This document shows, piece by piece, positions 1 through 8,177 of a DNA stretch of 64,000 nt (the stretch's first letter is position 1; the number at the start of each line of letters is the position of its first letter). Source of the DNA: Clostridiales bacterium UBA4698 (GTDB taxonomy: Bacteria; Bacillota; Clostridia; TANB77; UBA1234); contig DHKI01000032.1 in NCBI GenBank assembly GCA_002404755.1, positions 81,049 through 145,048 of the forward strand, written 5' to 3'. The notes below the pieces were generated by a model. The model did not search any database. It was not told the origin of the DNA and was given only the letters and a program-made list of their open reading frames with translations. A program made the position numbers and the translations under genes.

Positions 1-1
1 A

Positions 2-229
2 AGCCTAAAGATATTAAGTATAATTCAAAAACAAGATAATGTTGTAATTCAATTTAGCGAAGATGGAAATAATATTGCAGATAAAGTTCAAATATTAATT
101 GATTTATACAAAAATAAAATATTTTTCTCAGGTGCCGGAGCACCATATATAACTTTAAAGTTGCAAAGCAAAAAAGATAGTGATATATTAGATGAGGTGT
201 ATAAATTATTAAACATATTGAAAGGATGA
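2..229 (+). CDS. mfd: C-terminal fragment of transcription-repair coupling factor Mfd (probable)
   Basis: The window opens inside an open frame encoding about 75 residues and ending in TGA just ten bases before the next gene. The fragment is an alternating hydrophobic and charged tail ending in LNILKG, compatible with the C-terminal domain of Mfd, the SF2 translocase that removes RNA polymerase stalled at DNA lesions. No helicase motif lies in the part that is visible, so the assignment rests mainly on context: in many Clostridia mfd is followed directly by a PrsA/SurA-type foldase, as here. Identity is therefore moderate; that it is the 3' end of a real gene co-transcribed with the foldase is more certain. 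Confidence 0.5.
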   Translation, partial: SLKILSIIQKQDNVVIQFSEDGNNIADKVQILIDLYKNKIFFSGAGAPYITLKLQSKKDSDILDEVYKLLNILKG

Positions 230-238
230 TTGTAGATT

Positions 239-1288
239 ATGGATAAAAAGACAGGAATTATTATAGGAATCATAACTGCTGTAATAGTTGTTTTAGTAGC
301 AGTTGTATTTGTTATGGAAGGAAAAACAGAAAAAGTAGATAGCAATGTAATTTTAACATTGAACGGAGAAAATTATACTGTTGATGAGTTCAATATCTTT
401 TCAAAGCTTACTAATGATGAATCAGATGACATCAATAAAAAGATGACAGAAGATGAAGTGGTAACTATGATGAACAATTTTATAATTAGAAAGATATATA
501 ATGACTCTGCTAAAAATCATGATGTTACTTTAGAAAGCGGAGATATGGAAAAATTTAATCAAGATTATGATAGTGATGCAGAGAAATATTTAAGCGTTAA
601 TATTTCAAAAGATGATTATATAAAATATCAAACAGAAAAGAGCTTGGCACAAAATTTAAAATATAATCTTTCAGACTATTATGAATTGCCAGTTGAAACA
701 TATAATTCAATAGTTGATAACTTCAAGGAAAATGATATGTATAAATCATATTCTTTTAGAATGATGACAATACCATACGAAGAGCCAAAGTCAGGCGATG
801 AAGCTACAAGCGGAGATGTTGCTACAAGTGGTGATAGCGGAGAAAAAGAAGACTTATCAAGAGAAGCACAAATTAAAGTTGCTGAAACTGTTTTAGCAAA
901 AATAAGATCGGGAGAAGACTTTGAAACTTTAGCAAAAGAATATGGCTCAATGAGACTTTCTTTTAAAGGTAAAGATTATACTCTAGTAAATGGCGATATC
1001 GAGTATGCTACAAGTCCTTTACTTTCAAGCAAGCTAGGAAATGAAGATTTGTATAAAGCAGTACTTGAACTAAATAGCGGAGATACAACAGATGTAATAG
1101 AGGACAAAGATTATACATCTTTCCAAATAGTAAAAGTTGAAGCAGTTGAGGATGGTTTTGTAGGCGAAGCTCAAAAAGAGTTAAAAGAAGTTTTGTTAAA
1201 TGAATATGCAGATGATATTGTTTCTACAGGTGCTAATTATGAAGTAAATCAAGGTACTTTCATGAGAACTGTATATAGCAATATATAG
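239..1288 (+). CDS. Membrane-anchored parvulin-type peptidyl-prolyl isomerase (PrsA/SurA-like foldase)
   Basis: A 349-residue protein with a short positively charged start, one hydrophobic segment at about residues 5-27 without a lipobox cysteine, then an extracytoplasmic part. Residues 30-170 resemble the helical chaperone region of SurA/PrsA (hydrophobic heptads, TEDEVVTMMNNFIIRK). A serine-glycine-aspartate linker (SGDEATSGDVATSGDSG) follows near residues 184-200. The C-terminal 115 residues have the parvulin pattern: ALAKIRSGEDFETLAKEYGS-like segment, a conserved NGDIEY turn, and a terminal FQIVKVEAV strand. It would fold secreted proteins outside the membrane. ATG start with GGATGAT a few bases upstream, immediately after the preceding gene. 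PrsA proteins are usually lipoproteins; this one looks like an uncleaved signal-anchor protein. Confidence 0.75.
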   Translation: MDKKTGIIIGIITAVIVVLVAVVFVMEGKTEKVDSNVILTLNGENYTVDEFNIFSKLTNDESDDINKKMTEDEVVTMMNNFIIRKIYNDSAKNHDVTLESGDMEKFNQDYDSDAEKYLSVNISKDDYIKYQTEKSLAQNLKYNLSDYYELPVETYNSIVDNFKENDMYKSYSFRMMTIPYEEPKSGDEATSGDVATSGDSGEKEDLSREAQIKVAETVLAKIRSGEDFETLAKEYGSMRLSFKGKDYTLVNGDIEYATSPLLSSKLGNEDLYKAVLELNSGDTTDVIEDKDYTSFQIVKVEAVEDGFVGEAQKELKEVLLNEYADDIVSTGANYEVNQGTFMRTVYSNI

Positions 1289-1298
1289 AATATAATTA

Positions 1299-1364
1299 AG
1301 TCCTTAATAAAATTCAAAGATAACATAAAAAATTTGTTGCAACATTTGAGTTTTATTTAGGACT
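1299..1364 (+). terminator. Possible terminator: long-loop inverted repeat after the foldase gene
   Basis: AGTCCTTAATAAAA at 1299-1312 can pair with TTTTATTTAGGACT at 1351-1364 with one mismatch. The loop is about 38 bases and the downstream sequence is only moderately T-rich, so termination is uncertain. Confidence 0.35.
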
Positions 1365-1431
1365 AATTTATTTTTCAAAAGAATAACTTTACTAGCAGAA
1401 CTTTACATTGATAATGATGAGGAGGAGTATT

Positions 1432-2184
1432 ATGATTATAAGTAAGACGAATGAATATATAAAACACGTAAAATCATTGTCTGAAAAGAAATATAGAGAC
1501 GAGTATGAAGAATATGTGGTTGAAGGTATAAAATTAGTTAATGAGGCAATAGAAGAAAAGTTGAATATAAAAAAGATTTTGATATGTAAAGAATTATGTA
1601 GCAAGGAGTTTGATTTTGAAAATGTTGAGTATGTATCAGAGCAAGTATTTAAATACATTAGTGATACAGAAACTCCGCAGGGAGTTATGGCAATTATAGA
1701 AAAGAAGAGCTTTAGCGGAGAATATGGAAGAATAGTTTTTGCATTAGATAATTTAAGTGATCCTGGAAATTTAGGAACAATAATTAGAACATTAGATTCT
1801 GCAGGAATAGATTCTTTGGTACTTTCTAAAGGCTCTGCTGATTTGTATAATCCTAAAGTTGTAAGAAGCACGATGGGTGCTATCTTCAGAATTGATGCGG
1901 AATACACAGAAAATTTACAAAGTAAATTGTTGAACCTAAAAGAGCAAGGTTATAAAATTATAGTTACGTCTTTGCAGGCTGACAAGTATATTTACGCTTT
2001 GCCTTTTAAAGAAAAATGTGTTGTTGTTATTGGAAATGAATCAAAAGGCGTAAGTGAAAAAATAATGGGAATAGCTGATATAAAAACTAAAATACCAATG
2101 CTTGGCAGAACTGAAAGTTTGAATGCGGCGGTAGCTGCAAGTATTATGGCTTATGAAGCTGTTAGACAGAATTTTGTCGGATAA
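1432..2184 (+). CDS. SpoU/TrmH-family rRNA 2'-O-methyltransferase
   Basis: A 250-residue SPOUT enzyme that transfers a methyl group from S-adenosylmethionine to a ribose 2'-OH, most likely in 23S rRNA. The three SpoU motifs are clear: motif 1 NLSDPGNLGTIIRT near residue 107, motif 2 IGNESKGVS near residue 199, and motif 3 with the trefoil-knot segment LGRTESLNAAVAAS near residue 222. The N-terminal part is the RNA-binding substrate domain (YVVEGIKLVNEA). The ATG at 1432 is preferred because GGAGGAG lies 5-11 bases upstream; an upstream in-frame TTG at 1408 would put that ribosome-binding site inside the gene. The exact target nucleotide cannot be read from sequence. Confidence 0.85.
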   Translation: MIISKTNEYIKHVKSLSEKKYRDEYEEYVVEGIKLVNEAIEEKLNIKKILICKELCSKEFDFENVEYVSEQVFKYISDTETPQGVMAIIEKKSFSGEYGRIVFALDNLSDPGNLGTIIRTLDSAGIDSLVLSKGSADLYNPKVVRSTMGAIFRIDAEYTENLQSKLLNLKEQGYKIIVTSLQADKYIYALPFKEKCVVVIGNESKGVSEKIMGIADIKTKIPMLGRTESLNAAVAASIMAYEAVRQNFVG

Positions 2185-2200
2185 GGAGCGATATTCAAAA

Positions 2201-3709
2201 ATGAAAAAATGGATTAAGAGGATTATTTTAATAGTTATTGTGGGTTTAGTTGTTTTTGCGATTTTTAATAAACCGGAAGAAACAAAAACGTATAGAACTT
2301 CACAAGTAGAGAAAGGTAATATAGAATCAGTTGTTTCTGGCAGTGGAACTTTAGTTGCAACAAAAGATCATAAGGAATATTCAAAAGTTTCTGCAGAAGT
2401 AGAAGACATATATTATGTTGAAGGAGACAAAGTCGAAAAAGATTATCCTATAATTAAGTTAGATTCTAGTAATTACGAAGCTACTGTGAAAGCACAAGAA
2501 ATAGCTATAAAACAGGCAGAGCTTTCAAAACAAAATATAGAAAAACAAATAAAAGACTTAGAAATAAAATCAGAAACTGATGGATATGTAAGCAATCTTT
2601 CAATAGAAAAAGGAAGCTATGTAACAAATGCAATGGCTATCTGTAATATTGTTAAAGATGGAAGATTTAGTGTTGTTTTGCAATTCACATATTATGAGAA
2701 TAATCCTATTTTAGTGGGCTCGAAGGCTAATATAACTCTAGTAGATAGTATGGCTACAATGACAGGTACTGTTACAAAAGTCAGTGATATGAGAAAACTA
2801 ATAGCTGGTAATGCACAAGTTGTTGATGTAACGATAGAAACTGATACAACAGGATTTTCACTAGAAGGAGCTAATGCTAAGGCTGAAATATATAACGGCT
2901 CAATGATAATTCCTAGTGCTAACATGGCTAAGTTTACAAGCATAAATTCAAATATCGTACGTTCGAAAACAATGGGAACAGTAAAAGAAGTATATGTTAA
3001 TGAAGGAAAAAGAGTTCAAAAAGGTGAGGCAATTGCACTTCTTGAAAACTCTGATTTGACAACTAATGTGCAAACTGTAAATTTGAATTTGGAGAATTTA
3101 AATAACCAATTAGCAACTATGAAAAAACAATTAGGCTATTATTTAATAAAAGCTCCTATAGCTGGAACAATTACATCACAAACTGTAGAAAAAGGTGATA
3201 TGGTTGCAGCAGGTACAATGCTTACAAGTATTTCAGATAAAGATACAATGGAGTTTGTTGTGCCAATAGACGAATTAGATATTGCAAAAATAGATTATGA
3301 CCAGGAAGTAAGAGTTAAAATAGATGCACTAGAAGAAACAGAAAATAATCCTTTAATAGGTAAGATAACAGATATACCAGAAGAAGGCGTTACTGTTTCA
3401 GGAGTTACAGACTATTATGTAACAATTCAAGTGTCAGGAAATCAAAGTATGAAAATATCGATGAATGCAAATGCAGATATCGTAGTTAATAGTGTTAAAG
3501 ATGTTTTAATAGTACCTGTTGATGCGATTGTCAAAGAAAACGGAAAGAAATATGTTGATATATTGCATGATGATGGAGTTACTGTTGAAAGAAGAGAAGT
3601 TGAAACTGGTGCAAGTGATATAACTAATATTGAAGTAAAAACTGGACTTTCAGAAGGAGAAAAAGTTATAATTCCTGAAGTAAACTCTGGAATTAGTTTC
3701 TTCATGTAA
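2201..3709 (+). CDS. HlyD/MacA-type efflux adaptor
   Basis: A 502-residue membrane-fusion-type adaptor. It has a short cytoplasmic start, one membrane segment (about residues 4-22), and then paired barrel-sandwich (biotinyl-lipoyl-like) halves, for example VEDIYYVEGDKVEKDYPI and GTVKEVYVNEGKRVQKGEAI, flanking coiled-coil regions, and a C-terminal beta-barrel (VLIVPVDAIVKENGKKYV). It would connect a MacB-type permease to substrates outside the membrane. The start at 2201 follows AAGGAG at 2183-2188, overlapping the stop of the methylase gene. The next gene is the permease, so the two probably form one transporter, but no ATP-binding subunit is encoded between or after them. The length is greater than typical MacA because an extra sandwich repeat appears present. 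Confidence 0.8.
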   Translation: MKKWIKRIILIVIVGLVVFAIFNKPEETKTYRTSQVEKGNIESVVSGSGTLVATKDHKEYSKVSAEVEDIYYVEGDKVEKDYPIIKLDSSNYEATVKAQEIAIKQAELSKQNIEKQIKDLEIKSETDGYVSNLSIEKGSYVTNAMAICNIVKDGRFSVVLQFTYYENNPILVGSKANITLVDSMATMTGTVTKVSDMRKLIAGNAQVVDVTIETDTTGFSLEGANAKAEIYNGSMIIPSANMAKFTSINSNIVRSKTMGTVKEVYVNEGKRVQKGEAIALLENSDLTTNVQTVNLNLENLNNQLATMKKQLGYYLIKAPIAGTITSQTVEKGDMVAAGTMLTSISDKDTMEFVVPIDELDIAKIDYDQEVRVKIDALEETENNPLIGKITDIPEEGVTVSGVTDYYVTIQVSGNQSMKISMNANADIVVNSVKDVLIVPVDAIVKENGKKYVDILHDDGVTVERREVETGASDITNIEVKTGLSEGEKVIIPEVNSGISFFM

Positions 3710-3739
3710 ATAAAGTTATGTCATGGAAAGGAAAAACAA

Positions 3740-4918
3740 ATGAATTTTTTATTTGCATATAAAATGGCTATAAAAAGCATATTAGGAAATAAGGTTCGTT
3801 CACTTTTAACGATGCTTGGCGTTATTATAGGTGTTATGGCTGTTATTGTCGCTGTTGGTTTTGCACAAGGCAGTATGGCGACAATTACAAACAGAATTGA
3901 AGGCATGGGTTCAAATGCGATTACTGGTATGATTGTTTCAACTAAAGAAAGTAGTAAAGGTGTGACGACGTCAGATTTAGAAAAACTTGCTAGTAGTTCA
4001 GTATATATAAATAGCATATCACCATATACAATGACATCAGCAATTGTAAAAGCAGAAGGAAAAAATAAAAGCACAGGAATTATAGGAACGAATGAAGATT
4101 ATCTTAAGATAGAAGGTCAAAAATTAAAATCAGGAAGATTTATAACAAGACTAGATTTAGAAAATTCTGATAAAGTTGCGGTTATTGGAGCCGCTGTTGA
4201 AAAGAAACTTTTTGAAGGAGTTGATCCTCTGGGAAAAACAATAAAAGTAAAAGGAGTTAATTTTACAATAGTAGGAACACTAGAATCAGTTATGAACGCG
4301 GCAGAAGGAACAAAAGACGATTATGTTTTTATCCCAGTAAATGTGGCACAAAGAACATTAAAAATAAAAAATATAACAATGTTTATTGCAGAAGCAAGTT
4401 CACAAGACACAGTAGACCTAGCTAAACAAAAAATAGAAGATTATCTATACAGTGTTTATAAAGACAAAGATGATTATATATTGTTTACTCAAGAATCTAT
4501 TCTTTCTATGCTTGGCGATGTTTCAAGCATAATGATGCTTATACTTGGAAGTATTGCAACTATTTCACTTGTTGTAGGTGGAATTGGAATTATGAATATA
4601 ATGCTAGTATCTGTAACAGAAAGAACTAGAGAAATAGGAATAAGAAAAGCAATAGGTGCCAAAAAGAAGGATATATTGGTGCAATTTTTGATAGAGGCAT
4701 TAATGCTTACTGGAATTGGAGGAATAATTGGAATAATCCTTGGACTTATAACAATAAAATATGGAATAGGTTCAATAAGTCTGATAACACCTGTATATTC
4801 GCTTTCTTGGACTTTAGCAGCATTTTTAATATCACTTACTATAGGTGTTGTATTTGGAATATTCCCGGCATATAAAGCGGCAAAATTAAATCCTATAGAT
4901 GCGTTAAGAACACAATAG
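3740..4918 (+). CDS. MacB/FtsX-type ABC transporter permease
   Basis: A 392-residue permease with the MacB plan: an N-terminal amphipathic segment and first helix (SLLTMLGVIIGVMAVIVAVG), a large extracytoplasmic MacB core domain (about residues 45-240), then three membrane helices in the FtsX domain with the family signature ERTREIGIRKAIGAKKKDI near residues 294-312 and the closing motif PAYKAAKLNPIDALRTQ. It acts with the HlyD-type adaptor just upstream. MacB proteins usually carry or neighbour an ATPase; none is encoded here, so it must be supplied from elsewhere. Ribosome-binding site GGAAAGGA upstream of the ATG. Confidence 0.85.
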   Translation: MNFLFAYKMAIKSILGNKVRSLLTMLGVIIGVMAVIVAVGFAQGSMATITNRIEGMGSNAITGMIVSTKESSKGVTTSDLEKLASSSVYINSISPYTMTSAIVKAEGKNKSTGIIGTNEDYLKIEGQKLKSGRFITRLDLENSDKVAVIGAAVEKKLFEGVDPLGKTIKVKGVNFTIVGTLESVMNAAEGTKDDYVFIPVNVAQRTLKIKNITMFIAEASSQDTVDLAKQKIEDYLYSVYKDKDDYILFTQESILSMLGDVSSIMMLILGSIATISLVVGGIGIMNIMLVSVTERTREIGIRKAIGAKKKDILVQFLIEALMLTGIGGIIGIILGLITIKYGIGSISLITPVYSLSWTLAAFLISLTIGVVFGIFPAYKAAKLNPIDALRTQ

Positions 4919-4936
4919 AAATATATACAATTTCAT

Positions 4937-4977
4937 AAAATCACCTCATTAATCATATCTATTAATGAGGTGATTTT
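4937..4977 (+). terminator. Perfect 17-bp hairpin with T-run that also contains the yqfC ribosome-binding site
   Basis: AAAATCACCTCATTAAT (4937-4953) pairs perfectly with ATTAATGAGGTGATTTT (4961-4977) around a 7-base loop, and the 3' arm ends in a T-run. It looks like a strong intrinsic terminator for the efflux genes. The same 3' arm holds GAGGTGA, the only ribosome-binding site for the GTG start of yqfC at 4980, so the folded RNA would hide it. Confidence 0.8.
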
Positions 4978-4979
4978 TT

Positions 4980-5249
4980 GTGCCAAACGAAGAACGTAAA
5001 AAGGTCCGTGAAAAACTACGTAATGTAATGGAAATACCAAGAGAACTTTTGAAAAATTATTCGAGAATTACTGCCATAGGCAACGAAGATGTTTGGATTG
5101 AAAATTATAAAAGTATTCTTGAGTATGATGATAATTTAATAAGATTAGGCAATAACATTTGCATATATGGTCAAGGATTAAAAGTCGAAGAGATAACAGC
5201 CGACGATATACTTATAATAGGAAAAATAAGCAATATAGAATTTGAGTGA
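4980..5249 (+). CDS. yqfC: Sporulation protein YqfC
   Basis: An 89-residue YabP/YqfC-family protein. It begins on GTG six bases after GAGGTGA; the central part, RITAIGNEDVWIENYKSI and GNNICIYGQGLKVEEITADD, matches the family, which in Bacillus is made in the mother cell under sigma-E. It overlaps or abuts yqfD, its usual partner. The molecular role of YqfC is not known beyond an association with sporulation. The start is unusual because its ribosome-binding site is inside a perfect hairpin. Confidence 0.85.
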   Translation: MPNEERKKVREKLRNVMEIPRELLKNYSRITAIGNEDVWIENYKSILEYDDNLIRLGNNICIYGQGLKVEEITADDILIIGKISNIEFE

Positions 5250-5260
5250 GGAGTGAGAAT

Positions 5261-6442
5261 ATGTTTCTTGAAAACACCTGGAGATATATGCGTGGATACA
5301 TATGCATTAAAGTCGAAGGATACTTTGTTGAACGATTTTTGAATTTGTGTATGTTAAAGAATATTGAGCTTTGGAATATAAAAAAGAAAAATGAGATTGA
5401 ATTGACTGCAAACATAAGATATGTAGATTATAGAGTTGTGGAAGAGATTGCAAATATAACTAAGTGCAAAATAAATAAAAATCTTGCAAAAGGAATTCCA
5501 GATTTAGTTATTAGATATAAAAAAAGAAAGGCATTGATTTGTGCGTTATTTTTGATGCTAATTATCATAAACATATATACATCAAGAATATGGCATATTG
5601 AAATAATTGGCGATTTCACAATTCCGATAGAAGAACTTTGGGACGAATTAAAATTAGAGGGCGTAAAAATAGGGATGCTAAAAAAAGATTTGAATTATGA
5701 TGAAATAAAAAGGAATATTTATCTAAGACGTGATGATGTTGCATGGATGGGATTTGAAATACATGGCACGAAAGCATATGCTAAAATAGTCGAAAGAAAA
5801 AATGTAGAAAAGGATGAACTTAAAAATGAGCCTTGTAATATAGTTTCAGATAAAGATGGTGTTGTAGAAAAAATATTGGTTAGAACGGGAATGAAAAGTG
5901 TAAATAAAGGAGATACAGTTGTAAAAGGTCAAGTACTAATAAGCGGAAGTCTTTCAAGTGAAAATTCAGTAAGCAGAAATGTACACGCAGATGGAAAGGT
6001 GGTACTAAAGACATGGTATATAAATAGAGAGACAGTTCCGTACGAAAAAGATGTAGCATACAAGACTGGCGAAAACGAAAAGAAATACAAACTAGAAATA
6101 GGAAATTATCAAATAAATTTAATAAATACTAGTACAAAATTTGAAAAATATGATACAATTACAGTGTCAAATCAATTAAAATTATTTAATAAATTTGACT
6201 TACCAATAAAGCTTACAGAGTTGACATATGAAGAACTTAATGTAGATACAATAACATATACAAAAACTCAAGCAGAAAAAATAGCAAGAGAAAAAGCTAC
6301 TGCTGGTATGCAATCGATTATGTCAAATAACAATATAACGATTTTGAATACAGATTATAAAACTTTTGAAAATGAAGATGGTATTTGTGTTGAAGTAACA
6401 TTAGAATGTTTAGAAGATGTAGGAATAAAAGAAAAAATATAG
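5261..6442 (+). CDS. yqfD: Sporulation protein YqfD
   Basis: A 393-residue stage IV sporulation-type protein. The N-terminal cytoplasmic part starts RYMRGYICIKVEGYFVERFLN, the typical YqfD opening; one membrane helix lies near residues 89-104 (LICALFLMLIIINIYTS), followed by an extracytoplasmic domain with the HIEIIG and DGVVEKILVRTGMKSVNKG segments that resemble a barrel-sandwich fold. It is predicted to sit in the forespore/mother-cell membrane with YqfC. I chose the ATG at 5261 because GAGGAG is 7-12 bases upstream; an earlier GTG at 5246 overlaps yqfC and has no better ribosome-binding site. Confidence 0.85.
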   Translation: MFLENTWRYMRGYICIKVEGYFVERFLNLCMLKNIELWNIKKKNEIELTANIRYVDYRVVEEIANITKCKINKNLAKGIPDLVIRYKKRKALICALFLMLIIINIYTSRIWHIEIIGDFTIPIEELWDELKLEGVKIGMLKKDLNYDEIKRNIYLRRDDVAWMGFEIHGTKAYAKIVERKNVEKDELKNEPCNIVSDKDGVVEKILVRTGMKSVNKGDTVVKGQVLISGSLSSENSVSRNVHADGKVVLKTWYINRETVPYEKDVAYKTGENEKKYKLEIGNYQINLINTSTKFEKYDTITVSNQLKLFNKFDLPIKLTELTYEELNVDTITYTKTQAEKIAREKATAGMQSIMSNNNITILNTDYKTFENEDGICVEVTLECLEDVGIKEKI

Positions 6443-6474
6443 AAAGAAACATTACATAAAATAGGAGGTGCAAA

Positions 6475-7683
6475 ATGGCAGAATTACAACTTAAGGTAGT
6501 AAAGAATACAGACAAAGGCGTATTTGGAAAAGCAATTAATAATTTCAATAAAGTATTATACTCTTCTGGTGGCGGATTCTTTAGCATCATGATGAATGGA
6601 AAGAGAAACAGTTTATTAAAAGCATACGCAAACGCAGAAGATATAAAAAACATGAAAAGTGAAAGCAAACAAAAAAGTGTAAATGAGAAATATGAGAAAG
6701 CTTATGACAATTATTTGACAGCATTAGAAAGATACATAACAGAAACAGTCTACAACAAAGTTAAGAAGAAAGTTAGCAATATAAGTGAGAATAATCTATT
6801 GTCAGAGTACTATGAAATCAATTCTTTAAAAGGCACTGAATACTGTGAATATAGATATAGAATTCAGTTAATGCTTTTACATATGGATTGGGAAACAATC
6901 ATATTGACAAAATCAAATAATTTTATCAATAAGTACAAAAAATTTTACATTGGAGTTGTTGGGCAGCTATATAAAGCAATGATGAGGCACTATGCAATTG
7001 AAATAACTAATACAGTTGATGAAAAAGAAAAAGTCTTTTCTAAGATATATAATTTGACAGAAGATTATATAGTAAACTTTCTTCCAATATTAGAAAAAAC
7101 GGAGGAAACACAACTAGTTTTAGATGCTTATAAAAACTATGTTGAAAAAATAGATAATTTTGCAAGAAAGGACTTCAACGATATCAAAAGAGAACTTCAT
7201 CTTTTGGAACTTGCAAGAAGATTGTTTACATATAGCCTTCCAACGCTAGCGGCAGAAGAATGCTATTTAAGCATAATGGAAAAAGCGAGAATTATAATAT
7301 CAAATACATATATCTCTGCCGATAAATTTGAAACATATCAATTATTGCTAGATGCGATAGAAAGTTACAATTATAACGTTTTGTCACAAAAAGTTGTTTG
7401 GGATAATGATGAGGAGAAAGAAAATTATTCAAAGTTCTGGAAAGAATTCCAAGAATATAAGAAGCTAGAAAGAATAGATTTTGATGAATATAAGAGATTA
7501 AGAGAAGTATTATTCATAACAAAAGAAATAAAAGAAGTAAAAAAGCAAAATAAAGATTATACAAACTTATTGACGTATTACAGAGATCGTATGAGACAGC
7601 AAAAAGGACTTAGAGGATTAAAAAATTCTGTAAAAAAGATAGACGGAAAATGGAAAACAAAAAGAAGAATAGTTGCAGATTAG
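6475..7683 (+). CDS. Unknown 402-residue protein between yqfD and ybeY
   Basis: I do not recognise this family. The product is basic, soluble-looking and mostly helical, with no signal peptide, membrane segment, Walker motif or metal-binding cysteine cluster. It starts MAELQLKVVKNTDKG, has a glycine-rich turn SSGGGFFSIMMNG near residues 31-43, a long helical body (residues 60-370), and a very basic tail (KKIDGKWKTKRRIVAD). AGGAGG precedes the ATG and the gene is closely spaced with yqfD and ybeY, so it is probably in the same operon. In many Clostridia the position between yqfD and ybeY is taken by the PhoH ATPase, which is not present in this window. Function is unassigned. Confidence 0.75.
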   Translation: MAELQLKVVKNTDKGVFGKAINNFNKVLYSSGGGFFSIMMNGKRNSLLKAYANAEDIKNMKSESKQKSVNEKYEKAYDNYLTALERYITETVYNKVKKKVSNISENNLLSEYYEINSLKGTEYCEYRYRIQLMLLHMDWETIILTKSNNFINKYKKFYIGVVGQLYKAMMRHYAIEITNTVDEKEKVFSKIYNLTEDYIVNFLPILEKTEETQLVLDAYKNYVEKIDNFARKDFNDIKRELHLLELARRLFTYSLPTLAAEECYLSIMEKARIIISNTYISADKFETYQLLLDAIESYNYNVLSQKVVWDNDEEKENYSKFWKEFQEYKKLERIDFDEYKRLREVLFITKEIKEVKKQNKDYTNLLTYYRDRMRQQKGLRGLKNSVKKIDGKWKTKRRIVAD

Positions 7684-7696
7684 AAAGGAAAATATA

Positions 7697-8164
7697 ATGG
7701 TAATAGAAGTGGATTATGATGGTATAGATAAAATACCAGAAGAAGAAAAACTTATAAAAAAAGTGGTAAAGACAGTTTTAAAAGAAGAAAAAATATTAAA
7801 AGATTTAGAAGTATATGTAACACTTACAAATAACGAACAAATTCATAAAGTGAATTTGGAACAAAGAAAAGTGGACAGGCCTACTGATGTACTTTCTTTT
7901 CCAATGTTCGAAAGAGACGAAATTCCTTATTTGAAAGAAGACGACGGAGAAAGAGATATTTTGGGAGATATAATTGTATCAATAGAAAAAGTTAGAGAAC
8001 AAGCAGAAGAATATGGACATTCTTTTGAAAGAGAGCTTGCATACTTAGTAACTCATGGAATGCTACATTTATTGGGATATGATCATATGATAGAAGAAGA
8101 AAAGGAACAAATGAGAAAAAGAGAGGAAGAGATTTTAGGAAAACTAAAAATAACAAGAGAATAA
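7697..8164 (+). CDS. ybeY: Endoribonuclease YbeY (rRNA maturation factor)
   Basis: A 155-residue metal-dependent RNase involved in 16S rRNA 3'-end maturation and ribosome quality control. The zinc-binding HGxLHLxGYDH motif is present as HGMLHLLGYDH near residues 119-129, and the conserved RPTDVLSFPM and GDIIVSIEKV segments precede it. The ATG at 7697 follows AAAGGA; an earlier in-frame ATG at 7673 lies inside the upstream gene and lacks a site. It lies in the standard chain leading to cdd and era. Confidence 0.92.
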   Translation: MVIEVDYDGIDKIPEEEKLIKKVVKTVLKEEKILKDLEVYVTLTNNEQIHKVNLEQRKVDRPTDVLSFPMFERDEIPYLKEDDGERDILGDIIVSIEKVREQAEEYGHSFERELAYLVTHGMLHLLGYDHMIEEEKEQMRKREEEILGKLKITRE

Positions 8165-8177
8165 AAGGAGAATTATA

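Noticed and set aside
1408..1431. TTG start for the SpoU methylase
   Set aside because: It would place the GGAGGAG ribosome-binding site inside the coding region; ATG at 1432 is better placed.
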